Below are positions 1 to 8,041 of a stretch of 64,000 bases of DNA, one piece after another. Both the position numbers and the translations under genes were made by a program. Location of the stretch: assembly GCF_000176035.2 (NCBI RefSeq), contig NC_015675.1, positions 2,050,001 to 2,114,000 on the forward strand, read 5' to 3'. The notes under the pieces are model-generated. The model ran no database searches. It worked only from the letters and a program-made list of their open reading frames with translations, and was not told the DNA's origin. Numbering within the stretch: the stretch's first letter is position 1; every line of letters begins with the position of its first letter. Origin of the DNA: Mesorhizobium opportunistum WSM2075. GTDB lineage: Bacteria > Pseudomonadota > Alphaproteobacteria > Rhizobiales > Rhizobiaceae.

Positions 1-1028
1 AGGCGCTGCCCGATTCCAGGATCTACTATGCGGTGAAAGCAAACCCGGCGCCGGAAATCCTGCGTCTCCTTGCTGCGATGGGCTCGTCCTTCGACACGGC
101 TTCCGTTGCCGAAGTCGAGATGGCGATGGACGCCGGTGCGCCGGCGGACCGCATCTCCTTCGGCAACACCATCAAGAAGGAGCGTGACATCGCACGCGCC
201 TACCAGCTCGGCATCCGCCTGTTCGCGGTCGATTGCGTCGAGGAGGTCGAGAAGGTCGCCCGTGTCGCTCCAGGCTCGCGCGTGTTCTGCCGCGTGCTGA
301 CCGACGGCGAGGGCGCCGAATGGCCGCTGTCGCGCAAGTTCGGCTGCGTGCCGGCGATGGCAGTCGACGTGCTTCGCCATGCCAAGGGCCTCGGCCTCGA
401 CGCCTATGGCGTGTCGTTCCACGTCGGCTCGCAGCAGACCGACCTGACCGCCTGGGACCGTGCGTTGCGCGACGCCAAGACGGTTTTCGCGACGCTCGCC
501 GAGGAAGGCATCGTCTTGAAGATGGTCAACATGGGCGGCGGTTTCCCGACGCGCTACCTGCGCGACGTGCCGGCGGCCCAAGCCTATGGCCAGGCGATCT
601 TCTCGGCGCTGCGCAAGCATTTCGGCAACGCGATCCCGGAGACCATCATCGAGCCGGGCCGCGGCATGGTGGGCAATGCCGGCGTCATAAAGTCGGAAGT
701 CGTGCTGATCTCGAAGAAAGCCGATAACGACAATGTGCGCTGGGTGTTCCTCGACATCGGCAAGTTCGGCGGCCTGGCCGAGACGATGGACGAGGCGATC
801 CGTTACCCGATCGTCACCCGTCATGACGGCACAGAGACCGCGCCTTGCGTGCTCGCCGGCCCGACCTGCGATTCGGCCGACGTGATGTACGAGAAGACAC
901 CCTATCCGCTGCCCTTGTCGCTGACCATCGGCGACGAGGTGCTGATCGAAGGCACCGGCGCCTACACGACGACCTACTCGGCGGTCGCGTTCAACGGCTT
1001 CGAGCCTCTCCGATCCTACGTGATCTGA
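1..1028 (+). CDS. Ornithine/lysine decarboxylase-like, type III PLP enzyme (5' truncated)
   Basis: The reading frame is open from base 3 with no start inside the window, so the gene begins upstream. It is a fold-type III PLP-dependent decarboxylase of the ornithine decarboxylase family, which converts ornithine (or lysine) to putrescine (or cadaverine). Visible family motifs are YYAVKAN near the left edge, whose Lys binds PLP, then HVGSQ, the glycine-rich EPGRGMVG phosphate-binding loop, and GPTCDSAD near the C-terminus with the catalytic Cys. About 342 residues are present, close to the usual 370-380, so only a short N-terminal piece is missing. Substrate (ornithine, lysine or both) cannot be decided from sequence alone. 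Confidence 0.88.
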   Translation, partial: ALPDSRIYYAVKANPAPEILRLLAAMGSSFDTASVAEVEMAMDAGAPADRISFGNTIKKERDIARAYQLGIRLFAVDCVEEVEKVARVAPGSRVFCRVLTDGEGAEWPLSRKFGCVPAMAVDVLRHAKGLGLDAYGVSFHVGSQQTDLTAWDRALRDAKTVFATLAEEGIVLKMVNMGGGFPTRYLRDVPAAQAYGQAIFSALRKHFGNAIPETIIEPGRGMVGNAGVIKSEVVLISKKADNDNVRWVFLDIGKFGGLAETMDEAIRYPIVTRHDGTETAPCVLAGPTCDSADVMYEKTPYPLPLSLTIGDEVLIEGTGAYTTTYSAVAFNGFEPLRSYVI

Positions 1029-1041
1029 CGGCGCTTCCTCG

Positions 1042-1089
1042 GCGCATTTTCGGACGGCGAACCGGACACGATTTCGCCTGAAAATGCGC
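1042..1089. repeat. Hairpin-forming intergenic element after the decarboxylase
   Basis: GCGCATTTTC (1042-1051) and GAAAATGCGC (1080-1089) form a perfect 10-bp stem around a 28-nt loop, starting 13 nt after the decarboxylase stop. It could act as a transcription terminator. There is no T-tract on either side, so it may instead be a dispersed rhizobial intergenic palindrome. Confidence 0.55.
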
Positions 1090-1181
1090 TGAGAGAGCCG
1101 ATCGGATCATCCCAGGTGGGCGGCTGTCGCCCACCCGGGCTCGCCTGTGGAACAGATCTCCGCTCGCCAGGGATTGCGGAA

Positions 1182-1751
1182 ATGGAAATGTCAGTTGAAC
1201 TCGTAGCTCATGCGCCGGCCTTCGTGATGGTCGCGGAAACCGTTGCCGACGTCGCGGCGCGCGAAGCCTTGCTCGATCGTGCCATGGGGCCGAAGCGCAA
1301 GACCAAATCATCGGAGAAGCTGCGGCGCGGCCGCCGGCCTTCGGAAGGCCTGGCTTTCGTCGCGCGCGATGCCTCGGGCGGCGTTGCCGGCACGGTGCGG
1401 CTGTGGGATGTCAGGCTGGGCGAGGGCGGTGCGGCCGCACTGCTGCTTGGCCCGCTTGCGGTCGACCCGTCGCTCAAGAATGCCGGCATCGGTTCGGCGC
1501 TGATGCGTCACGCCATCGCCGAGGCGGCGCGCCTCGGCCACGCGGCGATCCTTCTGGTCGGCGATGCGCCCTACTACGGACGCTTCGGGTTCTCGGCCGC
1601 CAGGACCGGTTCGCTCGCCATGCCCGGACCTTATGAGCGGCATCGCCTGCTGGCGCTGGAACTGGTGGACGGGGCGCTGGATGGTGCCGCGGGCACGCTG
1701 AAGGCTGCCGGCCGCAAGCTGAAGGCGCAGGCGCCGACACTGGCGGCCTGA
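1182..1751 (+). CDS. GNAT family N-acetyltransferase
   Basis: A cytoplasmic acetyl-CoA-dependent N-acetyltransferase of about 189 residues. The central part carries the GNAT acetyl-CoA site: LLLGPLAVDP as beta-4, followed by the N-A-G-I-G-S-A turn and a helix, then DAPYYGRFGFS, typical of the YhbS-like subgroup. The start at 1182 (MEMSVEL) is chosen because conserved sequence begins there and a purine-rich GCGGA lies just upstream; an in-frame ATG at 1188 is an alternative. The C-terminal 30 residues are Ala/Lys-rich and look like an unstructured tail. The acceptor substrate is unknown. Confidence 0.8.
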   Translation: MEMSVELVAHAPAFVMVAETVADVAAREALLDRAMGPKRKTKSSEKLRRGRRPSEGLAFVARDASGGVAGTVRLWDVRLGEGGAAALLLGPLAVDPSLKNAGIGSALMRHAIAEAARLGHAAILLVGDAPYYGRFGFSAARTGSLAMPGPYERHRLLALELVDGALDGAAGTLKAAGRKLKAQAPTLAA

Positions 1752-1831
1752 GGCACCAACCCCTCAAACGGACGCCGCCTTTCGGCGGCGTTCGTTTGAT
1801 CTCAAAGAGCCGCGTTCAAGCGGCCGCGCAC

Positions 1832-2116
1832 TCAGCCGATCAACTGGCTCAGCGCCATGGCGACCGTCATGTCGCCTTCGACTTTGATCTTGCCGGTCAT
1901 GAACGCCATGGTCGGGTTCAGATCGCCCGCGATCAGCGAGTCCAGGTCGTCGAGCGAGAGCTTGATGGTGCAGTCGGTCGGGGCATCGGTGTTCGATACG
2001 GTGGCACCGTCGATGACGATGACGCCGTCGCTGCCGGTGTCGAACTTCACGGAACGATCGAACCCGCTGCTGGCCACGCGTGACTTGATCTTCTCGGCAA
2101 TCTCCTGAACGCTCAC
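1832..2116 (-). CDS. SCP2 sterol-carrier-like domain protein
   Basis: A 94-residue protein made up almost entirely of an SCP2-like fold: amphipathic N-terminal helix, then SVKFDTGSDGVIVIDG, CTIKLSLDDLDSLIAG, and the terminal GKIKVEGDMTVAMAL motif typical of bacterial stand-alone SCP2 proteins, which bind lipids or acyl chains in the cytoplasm. The GTG at 2116 is taken as the start because AGGAG lies six to seven bases upstream and the fold begins there; an ATG at 2173 would add 19 unrelated residues. Transcribed alone. Confidence 0.78.
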   Translation of the reverse strand: MSVQEIAEKIKSRVASSGFDRSVKFDTGSDGVIVIDGATVSNTDAPTDCTIKLSLDDLDSLIAGDLNPTMAFMTGKIKVEGDMTVAMALSQLIG

Positions 2117-2324
2117 GCTGTTCTCCTGTCTGGTTGCATCTGCTTGTCTGGTTGTATCTGTAGCGCAGGGCATTTCGGTCCGGCGGAAGCCCGTGCCGCA
2201 TCTTTGGCGATCATGATCGCTGCCGCATATAGCTTTGGATTGACGTTTACGTCAACGCGGTTTGCAGGGGCTGGTTCCTATCGCCGCACATGCCGGCGTC
2301 GACACGAGCAGCACCTTGCGAGGC

Positions 2325-2840
2325 TCAATGGTCCTTGAACGCCTTGGTCATCTCGCTTGCGGTCTCGCTTTTCTTGCGGCGCAGCCAGTTGTCGCGGATT
2401 TCGTCCTTCGACAGGAAGTTGACCTGATCGATCAGGACCTCATGCACCAGGTTCGCGCCGACACGGGTGTTGATGGTGTCGCGGATCGCGGCGCGAAAGG
2501 CATCGAGGTCGATCGTTTGCTTGTTGGTGAAGTCGATCTGGGGATTGGAATAGAGGTAGGTGTAGACCTGATCGGTGATCAGCGCGTCGGCCGGGATCGA
2601 CAGCTTCTTTATCTGCTCCGGCTCGACAGTGTAGACGAGCTTGGTCAGGAAGTAGCCGTCGATCGAGGCGTTGTGGATCAGCGGCACCGAAATGATGTCG
2701 GTCTTGACGTAGTCCAACCCGCCCAGCATCGGCTTCGGGGTTTCGCCGACACCTTTTTCACCCGCTGCCTGGAACGAATAGAACACCGCGCCGAGCGTGG
2801 CGGCGCAGATCCAGACCGCGATGGCAATGACCTTGATCAT
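2325..2840 (-). CDS. Conserved membrane-anchored protein at the end of the flagellar cluster
   Basis: A 171-residue protein with one N-terminal hydrophobic segment (about residues 2-21: MIKVIAIAVWICAATLGAVF) and a soluble, probably periplasmic, remainder. That remainder resembles the layout of FliL-like proteins (membrane anchor, then a domain with an LTKLVYTVEPEQ strand and a terminal charged helix), but I do not recognise it as FliL; a clear FliL gene exists at 38601-39095. It lies 29 nt downstream of the FlgN-like gene on the same strand, so it is probably co-transcribed with flagellar genes. Function unknown. Confidence 0.6.
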   Translation of the reverse strand: MIKVIAIAVWICAATLGAVFYSFQAAGEKGVGETPKPMLGGLDYVKTDIISVPLIHNASIDGYFLTKLVYTVEPEQIKKLSIPADALITDQVYTYLYSNPQIDFTNKQTIDLDAFRAAIRDTINTRVGANLVHEVLIDQVNFLSKDEIRDNWLRRKKSETASEMTKAFKDH

Positions 2841-2869
2841 CGAGAGCCCGAGCCCGAAATCATCGCGCC

Positions 2870-3292
2870 CTAACCTTTCCTGCCGAATTCAACGGCGGAG
2901 TAGGTGCCGTCGGTCTCGGCGCGCTGAATGGCCGTCCGCAACAGGCCGGCAACCTCGTTGACGGCGGAGAGATGCGCCAGGATCGCCGCCTCGTTCCTCG
3001 CCAGCTTCTGGCGCAGCCGGGTCAGGCCCTCGCGGTGCTGCTCGAGGAATTCGACCTCGCTGCCGCCCTTCATGGCGCGGGTCAGTTCATAGAGATAGCG
3101 GCTCTTGCGGGCGTTCGACGCCTTGAGGTCGTAGCTGGTGTCGCTACGGATGCCGGCGGTCTCTTCCTCGACCACTTCCTCGATGCGGCCGATGATGGCG
3201 GCCAGGTTTCCAGGCCGTGCGAACTGGATCGGTGTTTCCGATTCTGTCGTGCGCGCCGGCAGGTTTGGGGTGAATTCCGTAATGTCGGCCAT
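2870..3292 (-). CDS. FlgN-like flagellar export chaperone (putative)
   Basis: A 140-residue, mostly helical cytoplasmic protein. The first 35 residues are Pro/Thr-rich; the rest is two long helices (AAIIGRIEEVVEEETAG and a C-terminal heptad-like stretch around EGLTRLRQKLARNEAAIL). This size, helical content and position next to the rod-binding protein match FlgN-type chaperones, which keep the hook-associated proteins FlgK and FlgL export-ready. The assignment rests on fold and context rather than a signature motif. It lies 13 nt downstream of the rod-binding gene. Confidence 0.55.
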   Translation of the reverse strand: MADITEFTPNLPARTTESETPIQFARPGNLAAIIGRIEEVVEEETAGIRSDTSYDLKASNARKSRYLYELTRAMKGGSEVEFLEQHREGLTRLRQKLARNEAAILAHLSAVNEVAGLLRTAIQRAETDGTYSAVEFGRKG

Positions 3293-3305
3293 GGCGTTTC
3301 CCAGT

Positions 3306-3878
3306 TTAGATCTTGATGTCTGTTTTTGTGGTTATCTCATCGCCGGTCATCGACCTTGCGGCCTTGCGCTGCCATTCCTGGACGAGCGAAGTGGACAGAC
3401 GGGTTTGCTGGTCGATCTCGGTCTTCTCCGGTCCATTTGAAACCGGGCCGATCGGCACCTTGCGCTTGCCGTCCATGTAGTGGTCGGCGAGCAGCGACTT
3501 GGCGATGCCGATGCCGCCGCGATCGGCCATGACGTCGGCGACACGCTCGGCAAGCTGCGATTTCCACATGTCGCCGGCGAGACCCGTGCCGTAGACGCCT
3601 TCGGTGTCCTTGGGCAGCATGTTCTGGATGAAGGTCTGCAAGACCATCGCTTCGAACTTCTTGAATTTCTTGGCCGGGTCGGCTGTCGCGGCAGCCTTGT
3701 CGGCCGTGGCGCGCGACAGGATCGAGCCGGCATCGACCGACGCGGCGGCGTCGACCGAGAACGTGCCGGCAGCACCGCCGGCGCGCTTGGTCAGCGCGGC
3801 GCGGGCAGCCTCGATGTCCGCCGGCTCCGCGGCTCGGGCGACATCCATAACGATGTCGCTGGGTGGAGAAATGGCCAA
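3306..3878 (-). CDS. flgJ: Rod-binding protein, FlgJ N-terminal domain type
   Basis: A 190-residue protein with the FlgJ N-terminal (rod-binding) domain at about residues 75-150: KKFEAMVLQTFIQNMLPKD, then GLAGDMWKSQLAERVADVMADRGGIGIAKSL. The C-terminal muramidase domain of enterobacterial FlgJ is absent, as in other rhizobia; a separate transglycosylase gene at 28100-28687 may supply it. The protein should cap and guide rod assembly in the periplasm. The TTG at 3878 is chosen as start (MAISPPSDIVMD...) because an AGGCGGA ribosome-binding site precedes it; an ATG at 3848 is the main alternative. Confidence 0.82.
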   Translation of the reverse strand: MAISPPSDIVMDVARAAEPADIEAARAALTKRAGGAAGTFSVDAAASVDAGSILSRATADKAAATADPAKKFKKFEAMVLQTFIQNMLPKDTEGVYGTGLAGDMWKSQLAERVADVMADRGGIGIAKSLLADHYMDGKRKVPIGPVSNGPEKTEIDQQTRLSTSLVQEWQRKAARSMTGDEITTKTDIKI

Positions 3879-4055
3879 GAAAGTCCGCCTTTTGCCGGGT
3901 TTCCTTGGCCAGACCATGCCTCAACAAGCTTGTGGCAGGCTTGCGAGGGAGAGGGGAGGCGGAATGCAGGCGCGCGTCGATACGTCAAGCTTGCGATTTT
4001 CCCTAGGTATTGACGGCCCACGGGGCTAGCATAGAGCTCACTGGGGGGGTGTGCG

Positions 4056-5633
4056 ATGACAGACGTCTCGATACGCCGCGCGGACTTCATGATGGTCCTG
4101 GCTTATGCTTCCGATCTCGCCACTGGCCATTCTCGCGACTTCGCGCTGAAATCTTGCGTGCTTGCAATGCGGATCGCCACGCTTGGGGGTGTTTCCGATG
4201 AGATTCGGCGCAATGCTTACCACCAGTCGATGCTGCGCTATGTCGGCTGCAATGCCGACACGGACCTTCTGTCGGCCACCTTCGGCGACGAAATCGCGCT
4301 CCGTCAGGATCTTGTCGGTCTTGACATGGGCAATCGGGCGGAGCTGGGCAGGGTCTTCGTGCAGGCCTTCAAGCGGGTCTACTACGATCTCGAGCCTGAC
4401 ACGCAGGCCAGGGCGATCGAGGCCGCGATGTCGCAGGCGCTCGCGGTCGCGCGCCCGGTGCTTACAGCGCATTGCGAGGTCGCGCAGCGGATCGGCCAAC
4501 GGCTCGGCCTTTCCGAGGAGATTCGGCACAATCTCGGGCAGATCTACGAACGCTGGGACGGCAAGGGCCTGCCGCGTGGATTGAGCGGCGAGGATGTCCT
4601 GCCAGCCGTGCGCCTGATTACGCTGGCGCAGGATGCCATCGCGCTCAGCGAAGCCGTCGGCATCGAGGAAATGGCCGAAACCATAGCCAGTCGCGCGGAT
4701 GGCCCATACGAAGCGGATCTGGCCCGGCTCGTCTCAGCCAACGCGCCGGCGCTGATGGAGGGGATCGGCGCGACGGTCGACCGCGAGACGATACTGGCGC
4801 TCGAGCCCGATCCGCCGGTGACGCTGGACGAGGCAGGCTGCGACGAGGCGTTCCTTGCTATCGCGGACATGATCGACATGCGCATGCCGCTTACCTACGG
4901 CCATTCACGGATGGTGGCGCAACTGGCCGAGGGAGCCGGGGGACAAATGAAGCTTCCCGCCGCCGACCTGCGTGCGCTGCGCTGGTCGGGTTGTATCCAC
5001 GACATTGGCGAACTCGTGGTGCCGGTGGCGACTTGGATGCGTAACGGCCCGCTGTCTGTCCGTGAGCGCGACGCGGCGCAGCTGCATGCCTATTACGGCG
5101 AGCGGGCGCTGGCCTCGTTCGGTCGCGAGGGCGAAGCGATGGCCGCTCTCGTGCTTCGCCATCACGAACGCCTGGACGGCTCGGGCTATCACCGCAAGGT
5201 CCACGCCTCCGACCTGTCCCCGGCGGCGAGGATCCTGGCCGCTGCCGAAGCATTCCAGACGTCGCGAGAGGAACGCCCTCACCGCCGGGCACTGTCCAGT
5301 GATGCGGCGGCAAGCCAGTTACGTGCCGCCGTTCGCGAGGGCTGCATCTGCCCTGACGCTGCCGAGGCCGTGCTGTCCTTCGCCGGGCAGCCGTCGCGCC
5401 GGACGCCGCCCCGGCCGCTGGCTGGAATGACGCCGCGCGAAATCGAGGTGCTGCGCCTGATTGCCGCCGGCCTTACGGCGAAGGAAGCGGCGCGCAAGCT
5501 GGATATCTCGCCCAAGACCGCCGACCACCATATCCAGAGCGTCTATGCCAAGATCGGTGTGACCACCCGCGCGGCAGCAGCGCTCTATGCGGTCGAGCAT
5601 GGCCTTGTCCGGCCAGGCGAGACGCAGACATAG
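4056..5633 (+). CDS. Tandem HD-GYP-like protein with C-terminal LuxR HTH
   Basis: A 525-residue cytoplasmic regulator. Two HD-GYP-like modules are visible. The first, about residues 15-215, is degenerate (no HD pair) but keeps YERWDGKGLP near residue 164. The second, about 275-430, has HDIG at 315-318 and HHERLDGSGYH starting at 369, where the usual GYP reads GYH. Residues 458-515 form a LuxR/GerE helix-turn-helix (MTPREIEVLRLIAAG ... AKIGV). HD-GYP domains commonly hydrolyse cyclic di-GMP, so this may couple a nucleotide signal directly to DNA binding. It is transcribed away from the flagellar genes; its targets are unknown. Confidence 0.8.
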   Translation: MTDVSIRRADFMMVLAYASDLATGHSRDFALKSCVLAMRIATLGGVSDEIRRNAYHQSMLRYVGCNADTDLLSATFGDEIALRQDLVGLDMGNRAELGRVFVQAFKRVYYDLEPDTQARAIEAAMSQALAVARPVLTAHCEVAQRIGQRLGLSEEIRHNLGQIYERWDGKGLPRGLSGEDVLPAVRLITLAQDAIALSEAVGIEEMAETIASRADGPYEADLARLVSANAPALMEGIGATVDRETILALEPDPPVTLDEAGCDEAFLAIADMIDMRMPLTYGHSRMVAQLAEGAGGQMKLPAADLRALRWSGCIHDIGELVVPVATWMRNGPLSVRERDAAQLHAYYGERALASFGREGEAMAALVLRHHERLDGSGYHRKVHASDLSPAARILAAAEAFQTSREERPHRRALSSDAAASQLRAAVREGCICPDAAEAVLSFAGQPSRRTPPRPLAGMTPREIEVLRLIAAGLTAKEAARKLDISPKTADHHIQSVYAKIGVTTRAAAALYAVEHGLVRPGETQT

Positions 5634-5723
5634 GGAATCCACCCCATGTGCGCCCGCTCCGGGGCGCGCATCGTGATCCTGTCGACGGACCAATGGTGGC
5701 CGCGACCGACAGGAGGAAATCAA

Positions 5724-5996
5724 ATGCTTCTCGCAACGACCAAAGTGGCTGATATCGACCACTTCATCCGTATCTTTTCGACCAAGGGCGCCGATAAGCG
5801 CCGGCTGCACGGCTCGAATGGTGCGACCGTCTTCCGCGACCCAAGCGAGCCAGACCGCATCTGGGCGATCTTCGACTGGGATGCCGAGGGCTGGAAGAAT
5901 TTCGTGTCGGATCCGGAGGTGCCCGCGATCCTGCAGGAAGCCGGCCATGTCGGCAAGCCGCAGGCAGCACTCCTGCTCGGCCACTACGAGGCCTGA
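5724..5996 (+). CDS. Small protein of antibiotic-biosynthesis-monooxygenase-like fold
   Basis: A 90-residue protein (MLLATTKVADIDHFIRIF ... ALLLGHYEA) with the dimeric alpha-beta barrel layout seen in ABM-like and YCII-like proteins. It has no catalytic signature that fixes a reaction. The start at 5724 is strongly supported by AGGAGG at 5711-5716, seven bases upstream. It precedes the AmiC-like binding protein by 74 nt on the same strand and may be co-transcribed with it. Confidence 0.7.
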   Translation: MLLATTKVADIDHFIRIFSTKGADKRRLHGSNGATVFRDPSEPDRIWAIFDWDAEGWKNFVSDPEVPAILQEAGHVGKPQAALLLGHYEA

Positions 5997-6070
5997 GGTC
6001 CCCTCGCTGAGTGCCGCCTGCCACCCGGCGGCGGCGCGCCCGACGAACCCCCCAGATTTGGAGAGATCAA

Positions 6071-7204
6071 ATGAATCCGAAACCCATCAAGATCGGCCTT
6101 ATCGCCGAACTCACCGGCCCGTTGTCTTTCATGGGCATCGCCAATGCGAACCTCACCACCATGCTCGTCGACGATATCAACGCCAGGGGCGGCTTGCTCG
6201 GCCGGCCGCTGAAGCTTGTCGTCGAGGATGGCGAAACCATCGACGGCGCCGCCAAGGCAAGGACCGCGAAACTGATCGACGTCGACAAGGTCGACCTGGT
6301 CGTAGGCGGCATCTACAGCTCAACCCGACAGGCCATCAAGAGCGAGGCGGTTACGCGGGGCAAGACGCTCTACATCTATACCGAGCAGTATGAGGGACAG
6401 GAAAACCATCCCCTGATCTTCTGCACGGGACCCGTCCCCGCGCAGCAGGTTGAGCCATTGATACCGTGGCTCATGAGCAGCACCGGCGCGAAGCGGTTTT
6501 ATTTGCCGTCGGCTGATTACATCTGGCCCCATCTGCTGAACAAGGCGGCGAGCCGGGTGGTGCGTGCCAATGGCGGCGAGATCGTCGGCGAGGAGTATTT
6601 TCCGCTGGACACCATCGATTTCAGGCGGACTGTGCATCAGATCATGGCGAGCGGCACCGACGTGATTTTCAATACCATCGTTCCGCCGGGCCTGACACCG
6701 TTCTTCGAAGAGCTGTACAAGGCCGGTTTCGGCAAACGCGGCGGCAAGATCGTCTGCACCTACTTCGACGAGAACTTCTTCAATCTCGTGCCGTCCGAAC
6801 AGATCGAAGGCCTCTACAGCTGCCTCGACTACTATCAGGAGCTCGAGGATCCGTTTGGCCGAGCACTCCTGCGTCGCTACCAGGACCGATTCTCCGGCAG
6901 CGCCATGTTGACCGCAGGCAGCGGCTGCACTGGCCACTACCGGGCAATCAAGATGTGGGAAGCAGCAGTGAACGAAGCCGGCACGCTCGATCAGGGCGCG
7001 GTCATCCGGGCACTCGATCACGCCCGCATCAGCGAGGGCCCAGGCGGCCCGGCCGAAATGGTCCCCGGCCAGCACCATGTTCGCATGAACATGTACATCG
7101 CGCAGGCGCAGGGCGGTCGCTTCCGGGTCGTCAAGAACCTGGGTCCGATCGATCCCAACGAACGTGTACTTGCCGATGAACTCCACCTTAGCAAAGCCGG
7201 CTGA
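6071..7204 (+). CDS. AmiC/urea-type ligand-binding protein without signal peptide
   Basis: A 377-residue type I periplasmic-binding-fold protein of the branched-chain amino acid/urea/amide group (PKPIKIGLIAELTGPLSFMG ... ARGGLLGRPLKLVVEDGE). Typical features are the opening beta strand with an ELTGP turn, the LVVGGIYSSTRQA stretch and the C-terminal QGAVIRALDHARI helix. No signal peptide is present: the mature fold starts within five residues of the ATG at 6071, which has GAGAG just upstream. No permease or ATPase gene is adjacent. This resembles cytoplasmic AmiC, the amide-sensing regulator of Pseudomonas, more than a transporter component, although no amidase or amiR-like gene lies nearby. 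Confidence 0.8.
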   Translation: MNPKPIKIGLIAELTGPLSFMGIANANLTTMLVDDINARGGLLGRPLKLVVEDGETIDGAAKARTAKLIDVDKVDLVVGGIYSSTRQAIKSEAVTRGKTLYIYTEQYEGQENHPLIFCTGPVPAQQVEPLIPWLMSSTGAKRFYLPSADYIWPHLLNKAASRVVRANGGEIVGEEYFPLDTIDFRRTVHQIMASGTDVIFNTIVPPGLTPFFEELYKAGFGKRGGKIVCTYFDENFFNLVPSEQIEGLYSCLDYYQELEDPFGRALLRRYQDRFSGSAMLTAGSGCTGHYRAIKMWEAAVNEAGTLDQGAVIRALDHARISEGPGGPAEMVPGQHHVRMNMYIAQAQGGRFRVVKNLGPIDPNERVLADELHLSKAG

Positions 7205-7275
7205 GCCACGGCGCCGATCAGTGTTCCTGGAGGGTGGCGGACGGGTAGATGGTTGCCCTCGCCACCCAAACGGCA

Positions 7276-7440
7276 CAGAATTCCACGGCTACTCCTGACT
7301 TCGCTTCTGCGCGGTCAAATCCAGCCGTTCGCGGTCTGAGCGTTCGCGTTCGTCTCGGTTGCGCATGTCCTTGCAGGCGCGCTCGACCATGTTTGTGCGC
7401 GCGTTTGCCATGGCAATCAGGCCTGCCTGTTGCCTGGCGC
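7276..7440. repeat. Direct repeat, left copy: 3' end of fliJ
   Basis: This 165-bp stretch matches 14278-14443 in the same orientation. By hand alignment I count about 14 substitutions and one single-base gap over 166 columns, roughly 91% identity. Both copies start at CAGAATTCC, just past the fliJ stop, and end at TGCCTGGCGC inside the gene. The two copies flank about 6.8 kb of non-flagellar DNA. Confidence 0.85.
7289..7440 (-). pseudogene. fliJ 3'-end fragment
   Basis: Read on the minus strand this encodes the last 50 or so residues of the FliJ-like protein at 14292-14675 (ARQQAGLIAMANARTNM ... RLDLTAQKRSQE) and the same TAG stop. No frameshift or internal stop is seen, and most differences from the full gene are third-position or conservative, which suggests the copy diverged as functional coding sequence before it was cut off. 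There is no start or N-terminal part, so it should be non-functional. Confidence 0.82.
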
Positions 7441-7541
7441 CAAAAGGCCTCAAATCCAGATGCTACAATGGAACATCGCGTGCCCATCGGCGTTCGCCCC
7501 ACAGAGTCGAGTATTGTCGATGGCGAACCCGGAGGCGAGGA

Positions 7542-8034
7542 ATGTACAGCCTGCTGCAAGTCGTGGCTGTCGTGATCGCCGCGCTGCCCATGGCGCTATC
7601 GGTCGCACACGCCCTGGAGCTTCCAGGCAAGATGCGCCTCGACGAGCGCACATATCGCGCCGTGCAGCACATCTATTATCCCGGCTTCACGATCGGCGGC
7701 GCGGCCGAACCGCTGAGTGTCGTCGTGACCGGTCTCCTGCTATTCCTGGTCCCGGCTGGAACCACTGCCTTCTGGGCTGTCCTGCTCGCTTTTTTTTGCC
7801 TTGCTGGCAACGGTCGCGATCTACTGGCTCGCGATCCACCCGGTAAACAAATACTGGATGGAAGGCGCGCCGGTGGGCGCGCCTGGCGCAGCCTTCTTCG
7901 GGGTTGGCGGGAAGCGCGACGGTCCGCAGCCGGATTGGACCGAACTTCGTGATCGTTGGGAATATGCCCATGTAGCGCGGGCCGTTCTCACCAGCATCGG
8001 CTTGCTGGCTTTGGTGATCTCACTTGTCGTTTAG
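7542..8034 (+). pseudogene. DUF1772-like integral membrane protein, frameshifted
   Basis: The start at 7542 (MYSLLQVVAVVIAALPMALS) has GGAGGCGAGG immediately upstream. The frame runs through membrane segments up to AVLLAFF, then is lost in a run of eight T (7790-7797); the continuation ALLATVAIYWLAIHPVNKYW is in another frame and ends at 8034. Removing one T gives a 163-residue protein with four predicted membrane helices and the NKYW/DWTELRDRWEYAH region typical of DUF1772 (anthrone oxygenase-like) proteins. This is either a real inactivating or phase-variable frameshift, or a homopolymer sequencing error. Confidence 0.72.
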
Positions 8035-8041
8035 TCGCAGC

